Assembly (NCBI RefSeq): GCF_900112775.1
Contig: NZ_FOYZ01000011.1
Span: 110,561 to 174,560 of the forward strand
Length of the DNA stretch: 64,000 nucleotides
Origin: Anaeromicropila populeti
GTDB taxonomy: Bacteria > Bacillota > Clostridia > Lachnospirales > Lachnospiraceae
Direction of reading: 5' to 3'
The notes below the pieces were generated by a model. The model searched no databases. It was not told the origin of the DNA and saw nothing but the letters and a program-made list of their open reading frames with translations. This document shows positions 55,619-63,188 of this stretch, piece by piece. How positions within the stretch are numbered: the stretch's first letter is position 1; the number at the start of each line of letters is the position of its first letter. Position numbers and translations under genes: made by a program.

Positions 55619-57073
55619 TTATTGTAAAGTGGCTGCAATCTGAGAGGTTTGCATCTCTTTTTGAACGATTTTCAGGTCAGACAAAACATCTTCATCGGAA
55701 TAGTTCGATAATTGTGCTGCTTTTTCTAAACATGTAATACCTTCCATACTTTTCCCTTGCTTATGCAATGAAATTCCCAAACCTTTCCAGGCATAAACAT
55801 CATTGGGCTGGATAGAAAGTGCCATACGATTGGACTGTTCACTTAATTCATAATTGGAACACATATATTCCACATATCCCTTTAATTTTAGTCCGTCTAG
55901 ATGATTAGGAGTCAGCTGTAACAATCTGTCCAGAGTGTAAGCTGTTTCCTGATATGCTTTTAAGGCAAAATAATTATCTGCTTTCTCCCAGAGCAAATCA
56001 ACATTATCTAGAGCAGAAAGCGTAGTTCGCAGACTTTTTAAATGTAAATGATAGGAGCAATAATCATTCTCAGCATATATACTTTTGTGAATCGTCAGGC
56101 GGGTATTGGGACAGCCGCCCAGACATTTATTACCATATATGCATTTGCCACATTCATTACTAAGGTCTTTTTTAGTTAGATTTCTACGCCACAAAAATTT
56201 CGTTTCATCCTCCCAGATAGTGCGGAGCGGCCGTTCTCTGATATTTCCTTCTACAAATTCTTTTGCACGAATAGAGGTACAACCAAGGATGTCACCATTA
56301 TGAAGAATGCCAAAACTCCGAATTCCCGCATTGCAGCCATCCCATAGAGGAAGTTCTGGATTACGGAAAGAAATTTGCCTTGCTTTTAATTCTTTCCGAT
56401 TATAGTAGCCAATGCAATCCGCAGGGAAAATCTTAATTCTATTCTCTATGGCAGTCTGATAACAGAACTCAATAATATCGTCAACCTGAGCTGGTTCAAT
56501 CAGCCATTCAGGGCGTTCTGAAAAATTGCCCATAGGAAGACCTATCTGTAACTGCCAGGAATCCAGTCCCATTCGAATTAGTTCTTCCTTTAAGACAGGC
56601 AGATTTGCTATATTCTGTTTAGAGATAGTTGTAACGGCTCCCGCAGTAATACCTGCCTGCTTTAATAATTGAAAGGATTTTTCCGCATGTTCATAAGAAG
56701 CTTCTCTTCGAATGCTATTATGTATTTCACGAGTTCCATCTATACTAATGGCAACGGTTTTAATTCCAGCTGCTTTTAAATTGTGAACCATTTCTTCGTT
56801 CATAAGCCAGCCATTTGTTATGATATTTACAGTTATGCCATGGCTGGACAGACGTTCAACCAGTTGAACCACATCCTTTCTTGTAAGAGGTTCTCCGCCA
56901 GAAAGGGTTATCCACTTTAACCCTATGTCAGCACATTGATCAATAAAGGAAAATGCTTCTTCTGTAGTAAGTTCGTCTGGTAATGGTTCTGCACAGGAAG
57001 AACCGCAGTGCTTACATCTCATATTACAGCCCATGGTAATTTCCCATACACAAGTTAAAGGTTGAAATTTCAT
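55619..57073 (-). CDS. Radical SAM/SPASM peptide-modifying enzyme with a C-terminal TPR domain
   Basis: A 484-residue radical SAM enzyme. The cluster motif C-x3-C-x2-C is at Cys16, Cys20 and Cys23, followed by GGEPL at 59-63. A SPASM region that can hold extra Fe-S clusters has Cys247, Cys265, Cys308, Cys311, Cys317, Cys321 and Cys339 (the CGKCIYGNKC pattern). Residues 364-456 form about three TPR-like repeats (EKADNYFALKAYQETAYTLD, IQPNDVYAWKGLGISLHKQG). This combination is characteristic of enzymes that modify ribosomal peptides. It lies 24 bases downstream of the YGYP-repeat protein and probably acts on it. The N-terminus has no separate RRE-like domain, so the TPR might recognise the substrate. 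Confidence 0.93.
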   Translation of the reverse strand: MKFQPLTCVWEITMGCNMRCKHCGSSCAEPLPDELTTEEAFSFIDQCADIGLKWITLSGGEPLTRKDVVQLVERLSSHGITVNIITNGWLMNEEMVHNLKAAGIKTVAISIDGTREIHNSIRREASYEHAEKSFQLLKQAGITAGAVTTISKQNIANLPVLKEELIRMGLDSWQLQIGLPMGNFSERPEWLIEPAQVDDIIEFCYQTAIENRIKIFPADCIGYYNRKELKARQISFRNPELPLWDGCNAGIRSFGILHNGDILGCTSIRAKEFVEGNIRERPLRTIWEDETKFLWRRNLTKKDLSNECGKCIYGNKCLGGCPNTRLTIHKSIYAENDYCSYHLHLKSLRTTLSALDNVDLLWEKADNYFALKAYQETAYTLDRLLQLTPNHLDGLKLKGYVEYMCSNYELSEQSNRMALSIQPNDVYAWKGLGISLHKQGKSMEGITCLEKAAQLSNYSDEDVLSDLKIVQKEMQTSQIAATLQ

Positions 57074-57097
57074 TTTATAATCTCCAGTTTCAATGGT

Positions 57098-57637
57098 TTA
57101 TTGTTCTGTAGGATATCCATATTTTAATACAGGATAACCATATTTTACGATAGGTGCTGGATAACCATATGCTAGTATAGTATTGGAGTCTTTATTATCA
57201 CAGACAGGGTAACCATATTTTAAGTTGCAGGTATCCATTGTTCCTTGGTAAACGTATTCGCAGTTGGCATTCATATTATAGGATGCAGAGTTATCGCTGT
57301 ATTGTACAAATTCTTTCGCTTCTTCTAAAGAATTATTTACAGCCTCCGCAGGAGTTACCGTGACAAGAACTTTAACTGTGTTTGCACAATTCAATGGATT
57401 GGATAAATTCAATAACTCAAAAATAATTTCCAGATTTTCACCAGCTTCTTTTGCTAAGAAAACAAAAATTTGATCAATAGGAGCAATACCTGGCTTTGTA
57501 GCAATATCATATTTGTCTGCCAGTACAACACCCTTTGGCAGGGAACTTAAACACCATCCATAGTTTGAAGAGCTAACCATAGACTGTAAGGTTACAACAA
57601 AATGTTTCCCTACATTAGCTTGAATTTGTTCACTCAT
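57098..57637 (-). CDS. Chagasin-like domain protein with C-terminal YGYP repeats, candidate RiPP precursor
   Basis: A 179-residue protein in two parts. Residues 8-96 resemble the chagasin (I42) protease-inhibitor Ig fold: SSSNYGWCLSSLPKGVVL corresponds to the NPTTGY-x-W loop region, and QIFVFLAKEAGENLEIIF to the second half. The RPW loop is not obvious. Residues 97-135 are a linker. Residues 140-179 hold four YGYP motifs (141-144, 157-160, 166-169, 173-176), three of them preceded by Lys. There is no signal peptide. GGAGG lies seven bases before ATG 57637. The repeat tail next to a radical SAM/SPASM gene suggests a peptide substrate whose folded N-terminal domain acts as the leader. A structural role for an unmodified protein remains possible. 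Confidence 0.85.
   Translation of the reverse strand: MSEQIQANVGKHFVVTLQSMVSSSNYGWCLSSLPKGVVLADKYDIATKPGIAPIDQIFVFLAKEAGENLEIIFELLNLSNPLNCANTVKVLVTVTPAEAVNNSLEEAKEFVQYSDNSASYNMNANCEYVYQGTMDTCNLKYGYPVCDNKDSNTILAYGYPAPIVKYGYPVLKYGYPTEQ
57101..57220 (-). repeat. Four YGYP motifs in the putative core
   Basis: Residues 140-179 of the minus-strand protein. Motif starts are spaced 16, 9 and 7 residues apart, so they are not a simple tandem duplication. The DNA of the copies varies (for example tatggttatcct and tatggatatcct), which argues for selection on the peptide. Confidence 0.85.
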
Positions 57638-57673
57638 TTTTTTACCTCCATTTTGGTTTTATATTACAAATTT

Positions 57674-57702
57674 AGTATAAGATAAAATGAGAATAGATTC
57701 AA
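57674..57702 (-). promoter_or_regulatory. Sigma-A promoter of the YGYP/radical SAM pair
   Basis: Read on the minus strand, TTGAAT (57697-57702) and TATACT (57674-57679) have an exact 17-base spacer. Transcription would begin about 30 bases before the precursor ATG. Confidence 0.8.
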
Positions 57703-57879
57703 TATTTAAGTTGAAAATTTACTAATAAATGTAATTAGTGGATAGATGATTAAAAATATTATAGGAATATGATATTAAACTGGTATGAAATAAATCCATA
57801 TTGCCATATGTACATAAACATAGTATGATTATTAGGTTGAACTATAACAATATTATGTTAATGGAACAGGAGAATGATT

Positions 57880-59343
57880 GTGCAGGAAATGAATTTAGAA
57901 CATATTGATATTAGTGGTAAGCCACCAATAGAAGAAATAGAAAAGCAATACTATTATATGGCGATATTAAAAAAATGGGTGGAGAAAAAAAGTAAAGAAC
58001 TAGGACGTCCACTTACTTGCTGTACCGTAACCTTCGGTTGTCAAATGAATGCTCGTGACTCTGAAAAAATTGTAGGAATTTTTGAAAAAATCGGTTATCA
58101 GATGGTAGAGGATGAACATGCCGATTTTGTTATTTTTAATACATGCACAGTGCGGGAAAATGCTAATTTAAAAGTGTATGGCAGACTTGGATACCTGAAA
58201 AAGCTGAAGGAACAAAATCCGCATATGATGATTGCCCTTTGTGGATGTATGATGCAGGAAGATGCAGTGGTGGAAAAAATCAGACAGAGTTATCGCTTTG
58301 TTGATATTATTTTTGGAACACATAATATATTTAAGTTGGCAGAACTAATTCATACCCGCTTAGAATCGAAAAGTATGATTATTGATATCTGGAAAGATGC
58401 TGTGGAAATTGTAGAAGATCTTCCAAGTGAAAGGAAATATTCGTTTAAGGCTGGCGTCAATATTATGTTTGGCTGTAATAATTTCTGTACTTATTGTATT
58501 GTGCCATATGTAAGGGGAAGGGAACGAAGCCGGAATCCAAAAGATATTATAAGGGAAATAGAAGCACTGACAGCCGACGGTGTTGTAGAGATTATGCTTC
58601 TTGGACAAAATGTAAATTCATATGGTAAAAACCTGGAGGTACCAATGACCTTTGCCCAGCTGCTTGAGGAGATTGAAAAAGTTGACGGGCTGGAGCGGAT
58701 TCGTTTTATGACTCCTCACCCAAAGGATTTATCAGATGAATTAATTGAAGTGATGAGTAAATCGAAGAAAATATGTAATCATTTACATCTGCCCGTTCAG
58801 TCTGGAAGCAGCCGTATCTTAAAAATGATGAATAGGCATTATACAAAGGAACAGTACCTGGAGCTGGTAGATAAAATAAAGGAGAAGGTTCCTAATATTT
58901 CTCTTACAACTGACATTATTGTTGGCTTTCCAGGTGAAACCGAAGAGGATTTTCTGGAGACTATGGATGTGGTAAAAAAAGTCCGTTATGATAGCGCATA
59001 TACCTTTATTTACTCAAAGAGAACAGGTACACCAGCTGCACAGATGGAGGAACAGGTTGGAGAAGATGTGATTAAAAATCGCTTTGACCGCCTGTTGAAA
59101 GAAATTCAGTCTATTTCAGCGGAATTAGTAGGACGAGATGCTGGAACAATACAAAAAGTACTTGTGGAAGAGGTGAATAGTCAAAATCATGCACTGATGA
59201 CAGGAAGATTATCCAATAACATTTTAGTACATTTTGAAGGAAATAAAGATTTAATTGGTAGAATTGCAGAGGTAAAATTAACGGAGTGTAAAGGGTTTTA
59301 CTATATGGGAAAATTAGTAGAAGGAAGTGATAGTACGATATGA
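57880..59343 (+). CDS. miaB: tRNA-2-methylthio-N6-dimethylallyladenosine synthase MiaB
   Basis: A radical SAM methylthiotransferase that adds the methylthio group to i6A37 of tRNA. The N-terminal UPF0004 domain with its own cluster is CTVTFGCQMNARDSE, NTCTVRENA and CGCMMQ. The radical SAM motif is GCNNFCTYCIVPYVRGRE, and a C-terminal TRAM domain follows. I prefer GTG 57880, seven bases after AGGAG at 57868-57872; ATG 57874 is too close and ATG 57889 is also possible. The stop overlaps the next start (ATGA). Confidence 0.94.
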   Translation: MQEMNLEHIDISGKPPIEEIEKQYYYMAILKKWVEKKSKELGRPLTCCTVTFGCQMNARDSEKIVGIFEKIGYQMVEDEHADFVIFNTCTVRENANLKVYGRLGYLKKLKEQNPHMMIALCGCMMQEDAVVEKIRQSYRFVDIIFGTHNIFKLAELIHTRLESKSMIIDIWKDAVEIVEDLPSERKYSFKAGVNIMFGCNNFCTYCIVPYVRGRERSRNPKDIIREIEALTADGVVEIMLLGQNVNSYGKNLEVPMTFAQLLEEIEKVDGLERIRFMTPHPKDLSDELIEVMSKSKKICNHLHLPVQSGSSRILKMMNRHYTKEQYLELVDKIKEKVPNISLTTDIIVGFPGETEEDFLETMDVVKKVRYDSAYTFIYSKRTGTPAAQMEEQVGEDVIKNRFDRLLKEIQSISAELVGRDAGTIQKVLVEEVNSQNHALMTGRLSNNILVHFEGNKDLIGRIAEVKLTECKGFYYMGKLVEGSDSTI

Positions 59344-60356
59344 TTTATCCAGAATTTTTAAGTCAAGGAGATACAATCGGTGTAACAGCACCATCTGATG
59401 GGAATAAAGAAGGTATGGATTACACAAGAGTTGATTATGCAACAGAGCATCTTATCAGAGAAGGCTTTTGTGTCCAAGAAACCAGTAATGTCCGAACTAG
59501 TCAGGCAGGGAGAAGCAGCAGCGGGAAAATAAGAGCAGAGCAATTACACAGTCTTTGGAAAAAAGAAGCCGTAAAGGCTATTATATCTGCCAAGGGTGGA
59601 GATTTTTTGATGGAAATGCTGCCATATTTGGATTATGAAAAATTGAGTAAAACTCCAAAGTGGTTTCAGGGGTATTCAGATAATACTGGATTGTGCTTTA
59701 CCATTACAACAATATGTGATATTGCCACGATTTACGGTAATAATTTCAATGACTTTGCAATGGAGCCATGGCATGAAGCAGTATCGAATAATGTGAATTT
59801 ATTACGGGGGAATATTGGAGTCCAGAAAAGTTTTTTACAATATGAAGATGGCTGGTACGATAAGGTAACAGGAAAAGAAGGCTATGTTTTAGAGAAAGAT
59901 GTGACCTGGAAGAGTCTGCATCAGGAATCACCAATTCATATTAAGGGAAGGCTTCTGGGAGGCTGCCTGGATGTGCTTTTAAATCTAGTGGGAACCAAAT
60001 ATGACAGGGTGAAGGAATTTATGAATAGATACAAAGAAGATGGGATTCTCTGGTATTTAGAAAGCTATGATTTAAGTGGTGAGTATCTCCAAAGGGGATT
60101 ATGGCAGCTAAAAGAGGCGGGATGGTTTGATACAGCAAGAGGATTTGTCTTTGGAAGACCATGTATGTATCGTTCGGATTATGGAACCACATACGAGGAG
60201 GCAGTGATGGCTGGTTTAGGGGAGTTGTCTCTTCCTGTTATTTTAGATGCAGATATTGGACATAAGGCTCCACAATTTACTATCATTAACGGTGCGATAG
60301 GAAGCTTTCAATATGCAGATGGAAAAGGCAGCTTAATACTTGATTTACATTGTTAA
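59340..60356 (+). CDS. S66-family LD-carboxypeptidase
   Basis: A serine peptidase of the LD-carboxypeptidase/MccF family. The nucleophile lies in QGYSDNTGL (Ser in GYSDNT), and the catalytic Glu and His in the later GRLLGGCLDVL, WYLESYDLSG and DADIGHKAPQFTI segments. LD-carboxypeptidases trim the terminal D-Ala of muropeptides; MccF-type members detoxify microcin C-like peptides. No signal peptide is visible, so it acts in the cytosol. It is coupled to miaB by an ATGA overlap. Confidence 0.9.
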   Translation: MIYPEFLSQGDTIGVTAPSDGNKEGMDYTRVDYATEHLIREGFCVQETSNVRTSQAGRSSSGKIRAEQLHSLWKKEAVKAIISAKGGDFLMEMLPYLDYEKLSKTPKWFQGYSDNTGLCFTITTICDIATIYGNNFNDFAMEPWHEAVSNNVNLLRGNIGVQKSFLQYEDGWYDKVTGKEGYVLEKDVTWKSLHQESPIHIKGRLLGGCLDVLLNLVGTKYDRVKEFMNRYKEDGILWYLESYDLSGEYLQRGLWQLKEAGWFDTARGFVFGRPCMYRSDYGTTYEEAVMAGLGELSLPVILDADIGHKAPQFTIINGAIGSFQYADGKGSLILDLHC

Positions 60357-60364
60357 ATAATATA

Positions 60365-60408
60365 GTAAAGTGATATTACATTTTGTGTAATTTATAATAT
60401 CACTTTAC
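60365..60408 (+). terminator. Perfect 14-base hairpin after the S66 gene
   Basis: GTAAAGTGATATTA at 60365-60378 and TAATATCACTTTAC at 60395-60408 are exact inverted repeats around a 16-base loop. The T-run is poor, so it may act as a weak terminator or RNA-stability element. Confidence 0.6.
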
Positions 60409-60456
60409 ATATTTTATAATATTTTAAGAAAAAACACGATTTTTTTAGTAAATATA

Positions 60457-60485
60457 TTGCATTATAAAGAAAACGTTGTTATAAT
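60457..60485 (+). promoter_or_regulatory. Sigma-A promoter of the two-component genes
   Basis: TTGCAT at 60457-60462 and TATAAT at 60480-60485 with a 17-base spacer, about 30 bases before the response-regulator gene. Confidence 0.75.
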
Positions 60486-60515
60486 GGAAAATAATTACAT
60501 GAAGGAGTCGGTTTT

Positions 60516-61232
60516 ATGATTAGGTTAGCTATTTGTGAAGACGAAAAGATAATTCGCGATTCTTTAAAGGAAACCATCAAAGAATATGCGCAAAAAAATC
60601 ATTTAGATTTCTATATTCATACCTATGCCAACGGGAAGCAGCTGGTGGAAAGTACTGGGGGCTATGACCTTATTTTAATGGACATAGATTTGAATGAAGA
60701 AAACGGAATTGAAGTTGGACGGAAAATCAGAAGTTACGATAAAAATGTGAAAATAATTTATGTCACAGGATATTCAGAATATATGAATTCTGCTTTTTCT
60801 GTACATGCCTTTGGTTATATTTTAAAGCCTGCTACTGCAAATAAAATACATGAAATTTTAGATGAGGCAATTCGGTATATGGGGGATAAGAAAGAGGTTA
60901 GGTGTGTTAAGTTTTTACTGAAAAATGGGTTTAAGGTTTTTCAGACAGATGAGATATTATATTTTGAATATTATAATCGCTGCGTGAAAGTATACTGTAA
61001 AAATCAAATAATGTATGAAATTCCAGGTGAAAAAATATCAAATGTTGCAGCTAAAATGAATCCCCATCATTTTGAAGTACCCCACAGGAGCTTTGTTGTG
61101 AACTTATTTTATGTGGACTATGTGAAAGGATATACCATTTATCTGAAAACAGGAGAAGCCATTCCTTTGTCTCAAAATTATTCCAGACAGTTCAGACAAA
61201 AAATGAATGAATTCTTAAAAATGCAATTATAG
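60516..61232 (+). CDS. LytTR-family response regulator (AgrA-like)
   Basis: A 238-residue response regulator. The receiver domain (1-125) has the acidic pocket at Glu8/Asp9 and phosphoacceptor Asp56 in LILMDIDLN, and Lys in YILKPATANK. The C-terminal LytTR DNA-binding domain (about 130-236) is clear in VKFLLKNGFKVFQTDEILYF and HRSFVVNLFYVDYVKG. LytTR regulators bind pairs of 9-base direct repeats about 22 bases apart, and a matching pair lies at 62939-62969. It is 17 bases upstream of its histidine kinase gene. Confidence 0.93.
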   Translation: MIRLAICEDEKIIRDSLKETIKEYAQKNHLDFYIHTYANGKQLVESTGGYDLILMDIDLNEENGIEVGRKIRSYDKNVKIIYVTGYSEYMNSAFSVHAFGYILKPATANKIHEILDEAIRYMGDKKEVRCVKFLLKNGFKVFQTDEILYFEYYNRCVKVYCKNQIMYEIPGEKISNVAAKMNPHHFEVPHRSFVVNLFYVDYVKGYTIYLKTGEAIPLSQNYSRQFRQKMNEFLKMQL

Positions 61233-61249
61233 AAGGGCATGAGATACTT

Positions 61250-62554
61250 ATGTTATTTGAGATGGAGACATTATTTAATATTCTTTTTTATGGAATAGAA
61301 ACCTACCTTTTTTTTCATTTCATTCATCTAATGAATTGCAAAAAATATGCAAACTGGTATTTTTCATATTTTATTCCTTATATATTCATTGTAGGCGTAT
61401 TATCGGCGGTCAGCCTGTTTAGAATGCCTTTGCTTAACTTTGCTTTCTTTCTCTTACTTGAGAATGGGTTTTGTCTGATCTTCTTTACAAATAGAAGAAA
61501 GTGGTATCTTCTTTATGGGATAATGTTTTGTGTCATTAGTGAATTTACACAATATCTGGCTGATTTGTCTGTCATGTTGATAAGTGAAGCAGGTATCATT
61601 AATATGAAAGTTAATATGTCAAAGATTCATCTGCTATCTGCAATACTTGGCTCCCTGCTGAAAATTTTGGCATACTACTTGTTTCTGCGGCGTTCTGTCT
61701 ACAAAAAGTTGAAAACTGCTACAGCTTTGCAGATAGGCGGCTACATTATGATATCTTCTGTCAGTTTGATTATTATACATACAATGATTGTTTTGGTTAA
61801 TAAGGAAAGAAATACAATGGATTACATAATGATTATTACCACATTAATAGGAGTTGTAATACTGAATGTGTATTTTATAGTTTATATCCAATACATATAT
61901 ACTGCTAATTCCCTAAAAAACAAACTGGAGTTGTCAGAACAGAGAATCACGATTTCTTATGAGTATTATAAAGAGGTGGAAGATAAATATATAAGTTTGC
62001 AGAAGATTATACACGATATGAAGAATCATATTCAGATTTTAGAGAATATATATGCAGAAGGAGCAACGGCCTCAACCAGAAAGTATAGGGAGGATATTTG
62101 TGGCTTTCTGGAGTTGTTTGGTCCAAAGTGTTATACAAGTAATATCATTTTAAATATCATTATTAATCATAAAGTGCTGCTGGCCTTAAAAGACAACATT
62201 AAATTATTATGTGAAATTGATGCAGTAGACTTACAATTTATATCTGAATTTGATATGACAACAATTTTTTGTAATTTACTTGATAATGCCATTGCCGAAT
62301 GTAAACTGCTTCGGACCGACCGGGAAATTTATTTTAAAATAAGACAATTTAATAGTTTCATTATTATAAATATAGTGAATAAAATGAGTAAATCAATTCA
62401 TACCTGGGAGGAACAGATTGCCTTTCGAAGGAGATTGGAAATGGGAACCGGTTTATCCAATGTAAAAGCTGCTGTCGAAAATTATAATGGAGATATGAGG
62501 ATGTACTTTGAAAAAGATTTATTTGAAGTGAATATTAGTATTTGCAGTCGATGA
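61250..62554 (+). CDS. AgrC-like sensor histidine kinase (GHKL domain)
   Basis: A 434-residue membrane kinase. Residues 10-215 form six to seven hydrophobic helices with little extracellular loop, the layout of the AgrC-type peptide-sensing kinases. The phosphoacceptor is His255 in QKIIHDMKNHIQ. The GHKL ATPase has the N-box NLLDNAIAEC and the G-box GTGLSNVKAAVENYNGD, with no separate F-box. It likely phosphorylates the LytTR regulator. No AgrD-like signal peptide or intact AgrB is visible, so the ligand is unknown. Confidence 0.92.
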   Translation: MLFEMETLFNILFYGIETYLFFHFIHLMNCKKYANWYFSYFIPYIFIVGVLSAVSLFRMPLLNFAFFLLLENGFCLIFFTNRRKWYLLYGIMFCVISEFTQYLADLSVMLISEAGIINMKVNMSKIHLLSAILGSLLKILAYYLFLRRSVYKKLKTATALQIGGYIMISSVSLIIIHTMIVLVNKERNTMDYIMIITTLIGVVILNVYFIVYIQYIYTANSLKNKLELSEQRITISYEYYKEVEDKYISLQKIIHDMKNHIQILENIYAEGATASTRKYREDICGFLELFGPKCYTSNIILNIIINHKVLLALKDNIKLLCEIDAVDLQFISEFDMTTIFCNLLDNAIAECKLLRTDREIYFKIRQFNSFIIINIVNKMSKSIHTWEEQIAFRRRLEMGTGLSNVKAAVENYNGDMRMYFEKDLFEVNISICSR

Positions 62555-62566
62555 GATATTTGTAAT

Positions 62567-62606
62567 AAACTGTATCTTATGCAAAAAAACTGTATGTTAT
62601 GCAAAA
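62567..62606 (+). repeat. Tandem 20-base direct repeat after the kinase gene
   Basis: AAACTGTATCTTATGCAAAA at 62567-62586 is followed at once by AAACTGTATGTTATGCAAAA at 62587-62606, one mismatch in 20. The period is close to two helix turns. Confidence 0.9.
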
Positions 62607-62673
62607 GGTATTGCGAAACCTTTTATTTAGAAATATAATGTAATTACCTTAAGAAGGTATCTATCACAAAAAC

Positions 62674-62811
62674 ATGTTGACAGCAGTGTGCGGTGGAATA
62701 CATATTTTAATACAGATAATCACCAGCTATTGTTATGTAATGTGCTATGAGGGTGGGACACTTACGATATTCCTTTCTATTTTTTTAATGCTCCTGACAT
62801 CCGACTGCTAA
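62674..62811 (+). CDS. Short hydrophobic Cys-containing frame, coding status uncertain
   Basis: A 45-codon frame with a hydrophobic middle and five Cys. It includes CGGIH followed by hydrophobic residues, a little like the GG-x-H active-site region of AgrB, but the Cys expected seven residues after the His is Thr here. The nearest ribosome-like run (AAGAAGG, 62651-62657) is about 16 bases away, which is poor. It may be a fragment of a lost agrB or not coding at all. Confidence 0.2.
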   Translation: MLTAVCGGIHILIQIITSYCYVMCYEGGTLTIFLSIFLMLLTSDC

Positions 62812-62938
62812 ATAGAAGGGAATGCAATTGCTGCTTGATTATCTTAGTATAAAATAATACGGAAACAATTGTTTAAGAGATAAGAATAAACTGGGGTTGA
62901 AGGTTTTGCTTGTCTGCATGTTTACAACATAATAGGGG

Positions 62939-62976
62939 TCAGTTGTAAAAAGTGAGGAAAACAGTTGCAAAAAGTG
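62939..62976 (+). promoter_or_regulatory. Two LytTR-like direct repeats, 22 bases apart
   Basis: TCAGTTGTA (62939-62947) and ACAGTTGCA (62961-62969) sit inside a longer 15-base repeat, CAGTTG-(T/C)-AAAAAGTG. Each fits six of eight defined positions of the published LytTR consensus (W-M-M-GTT-N-R-K), and the 13-base spacer fits that rule. Confidence 0.55.
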
Positions 62977-63000
62977 TATGCTTATTGCAACTGTTTTTTT
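62958..63000 (+). terminator. Hairpin with T-run downstream of the LytTR-like repeats
   Basis: AAAACAGTTGCAA at 62958-62970 pairs with TTGCAACTGTTTT at 62985-62997, followed by T. It overlaps the second LytTR-like repeat, so the same bases could serve as a DNA site or an RNA hairpin. Confidence 0.65.
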
Positions 63001-63188
63001 GCGACAAAAATTCCACTGTATAGTAAAAAGTGACACTAAAGTTTACTCAAAAAAACAATATGTATAGGTTATGATACATATATAGATATTGCTTGGCAAA
63101 TGGCATTGTAGAAATTATACTGTGGAATTATGAGGAATGCTACTATTTATAGAAGTAAAAAGTAAAAAAGAATTAAGGAGGAAACGAT

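Larger units (their letters stand above)
62555..63188. other. 634-base intergenic stretch with repeats, no confident gene
   Basis: This AT-rich stretch lies between the kinase and the toxin gene. It holds the tandem 20-base repeat (62567-62606), a short frame of 45 codons (62674-62811), two LytTR-like direct repeats (62939-62976), and a hairpin (62958-63000). The last 180 bases before the toxin gene have no clear promoter of sigma-A type; a TATGAT at 63070-63075 lacks a well-spaced -35. Confidence 0.7.

Noticed and set aside
57801..57826. Sigma-A promoter for miaB (TTGCCA...TAGTAT)
   Set aside because: The spacer is only 14 bases, so I do not report it as a promoter; the TAGTAT is mentioned only as part of the shared motif.
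62555..63188. A CRISPR array or tRNA in the intergenic stretch
   Set aside because: The repeats are two-copy direct repeats without spacers of constant size, and no cloverleaf can be drawn.
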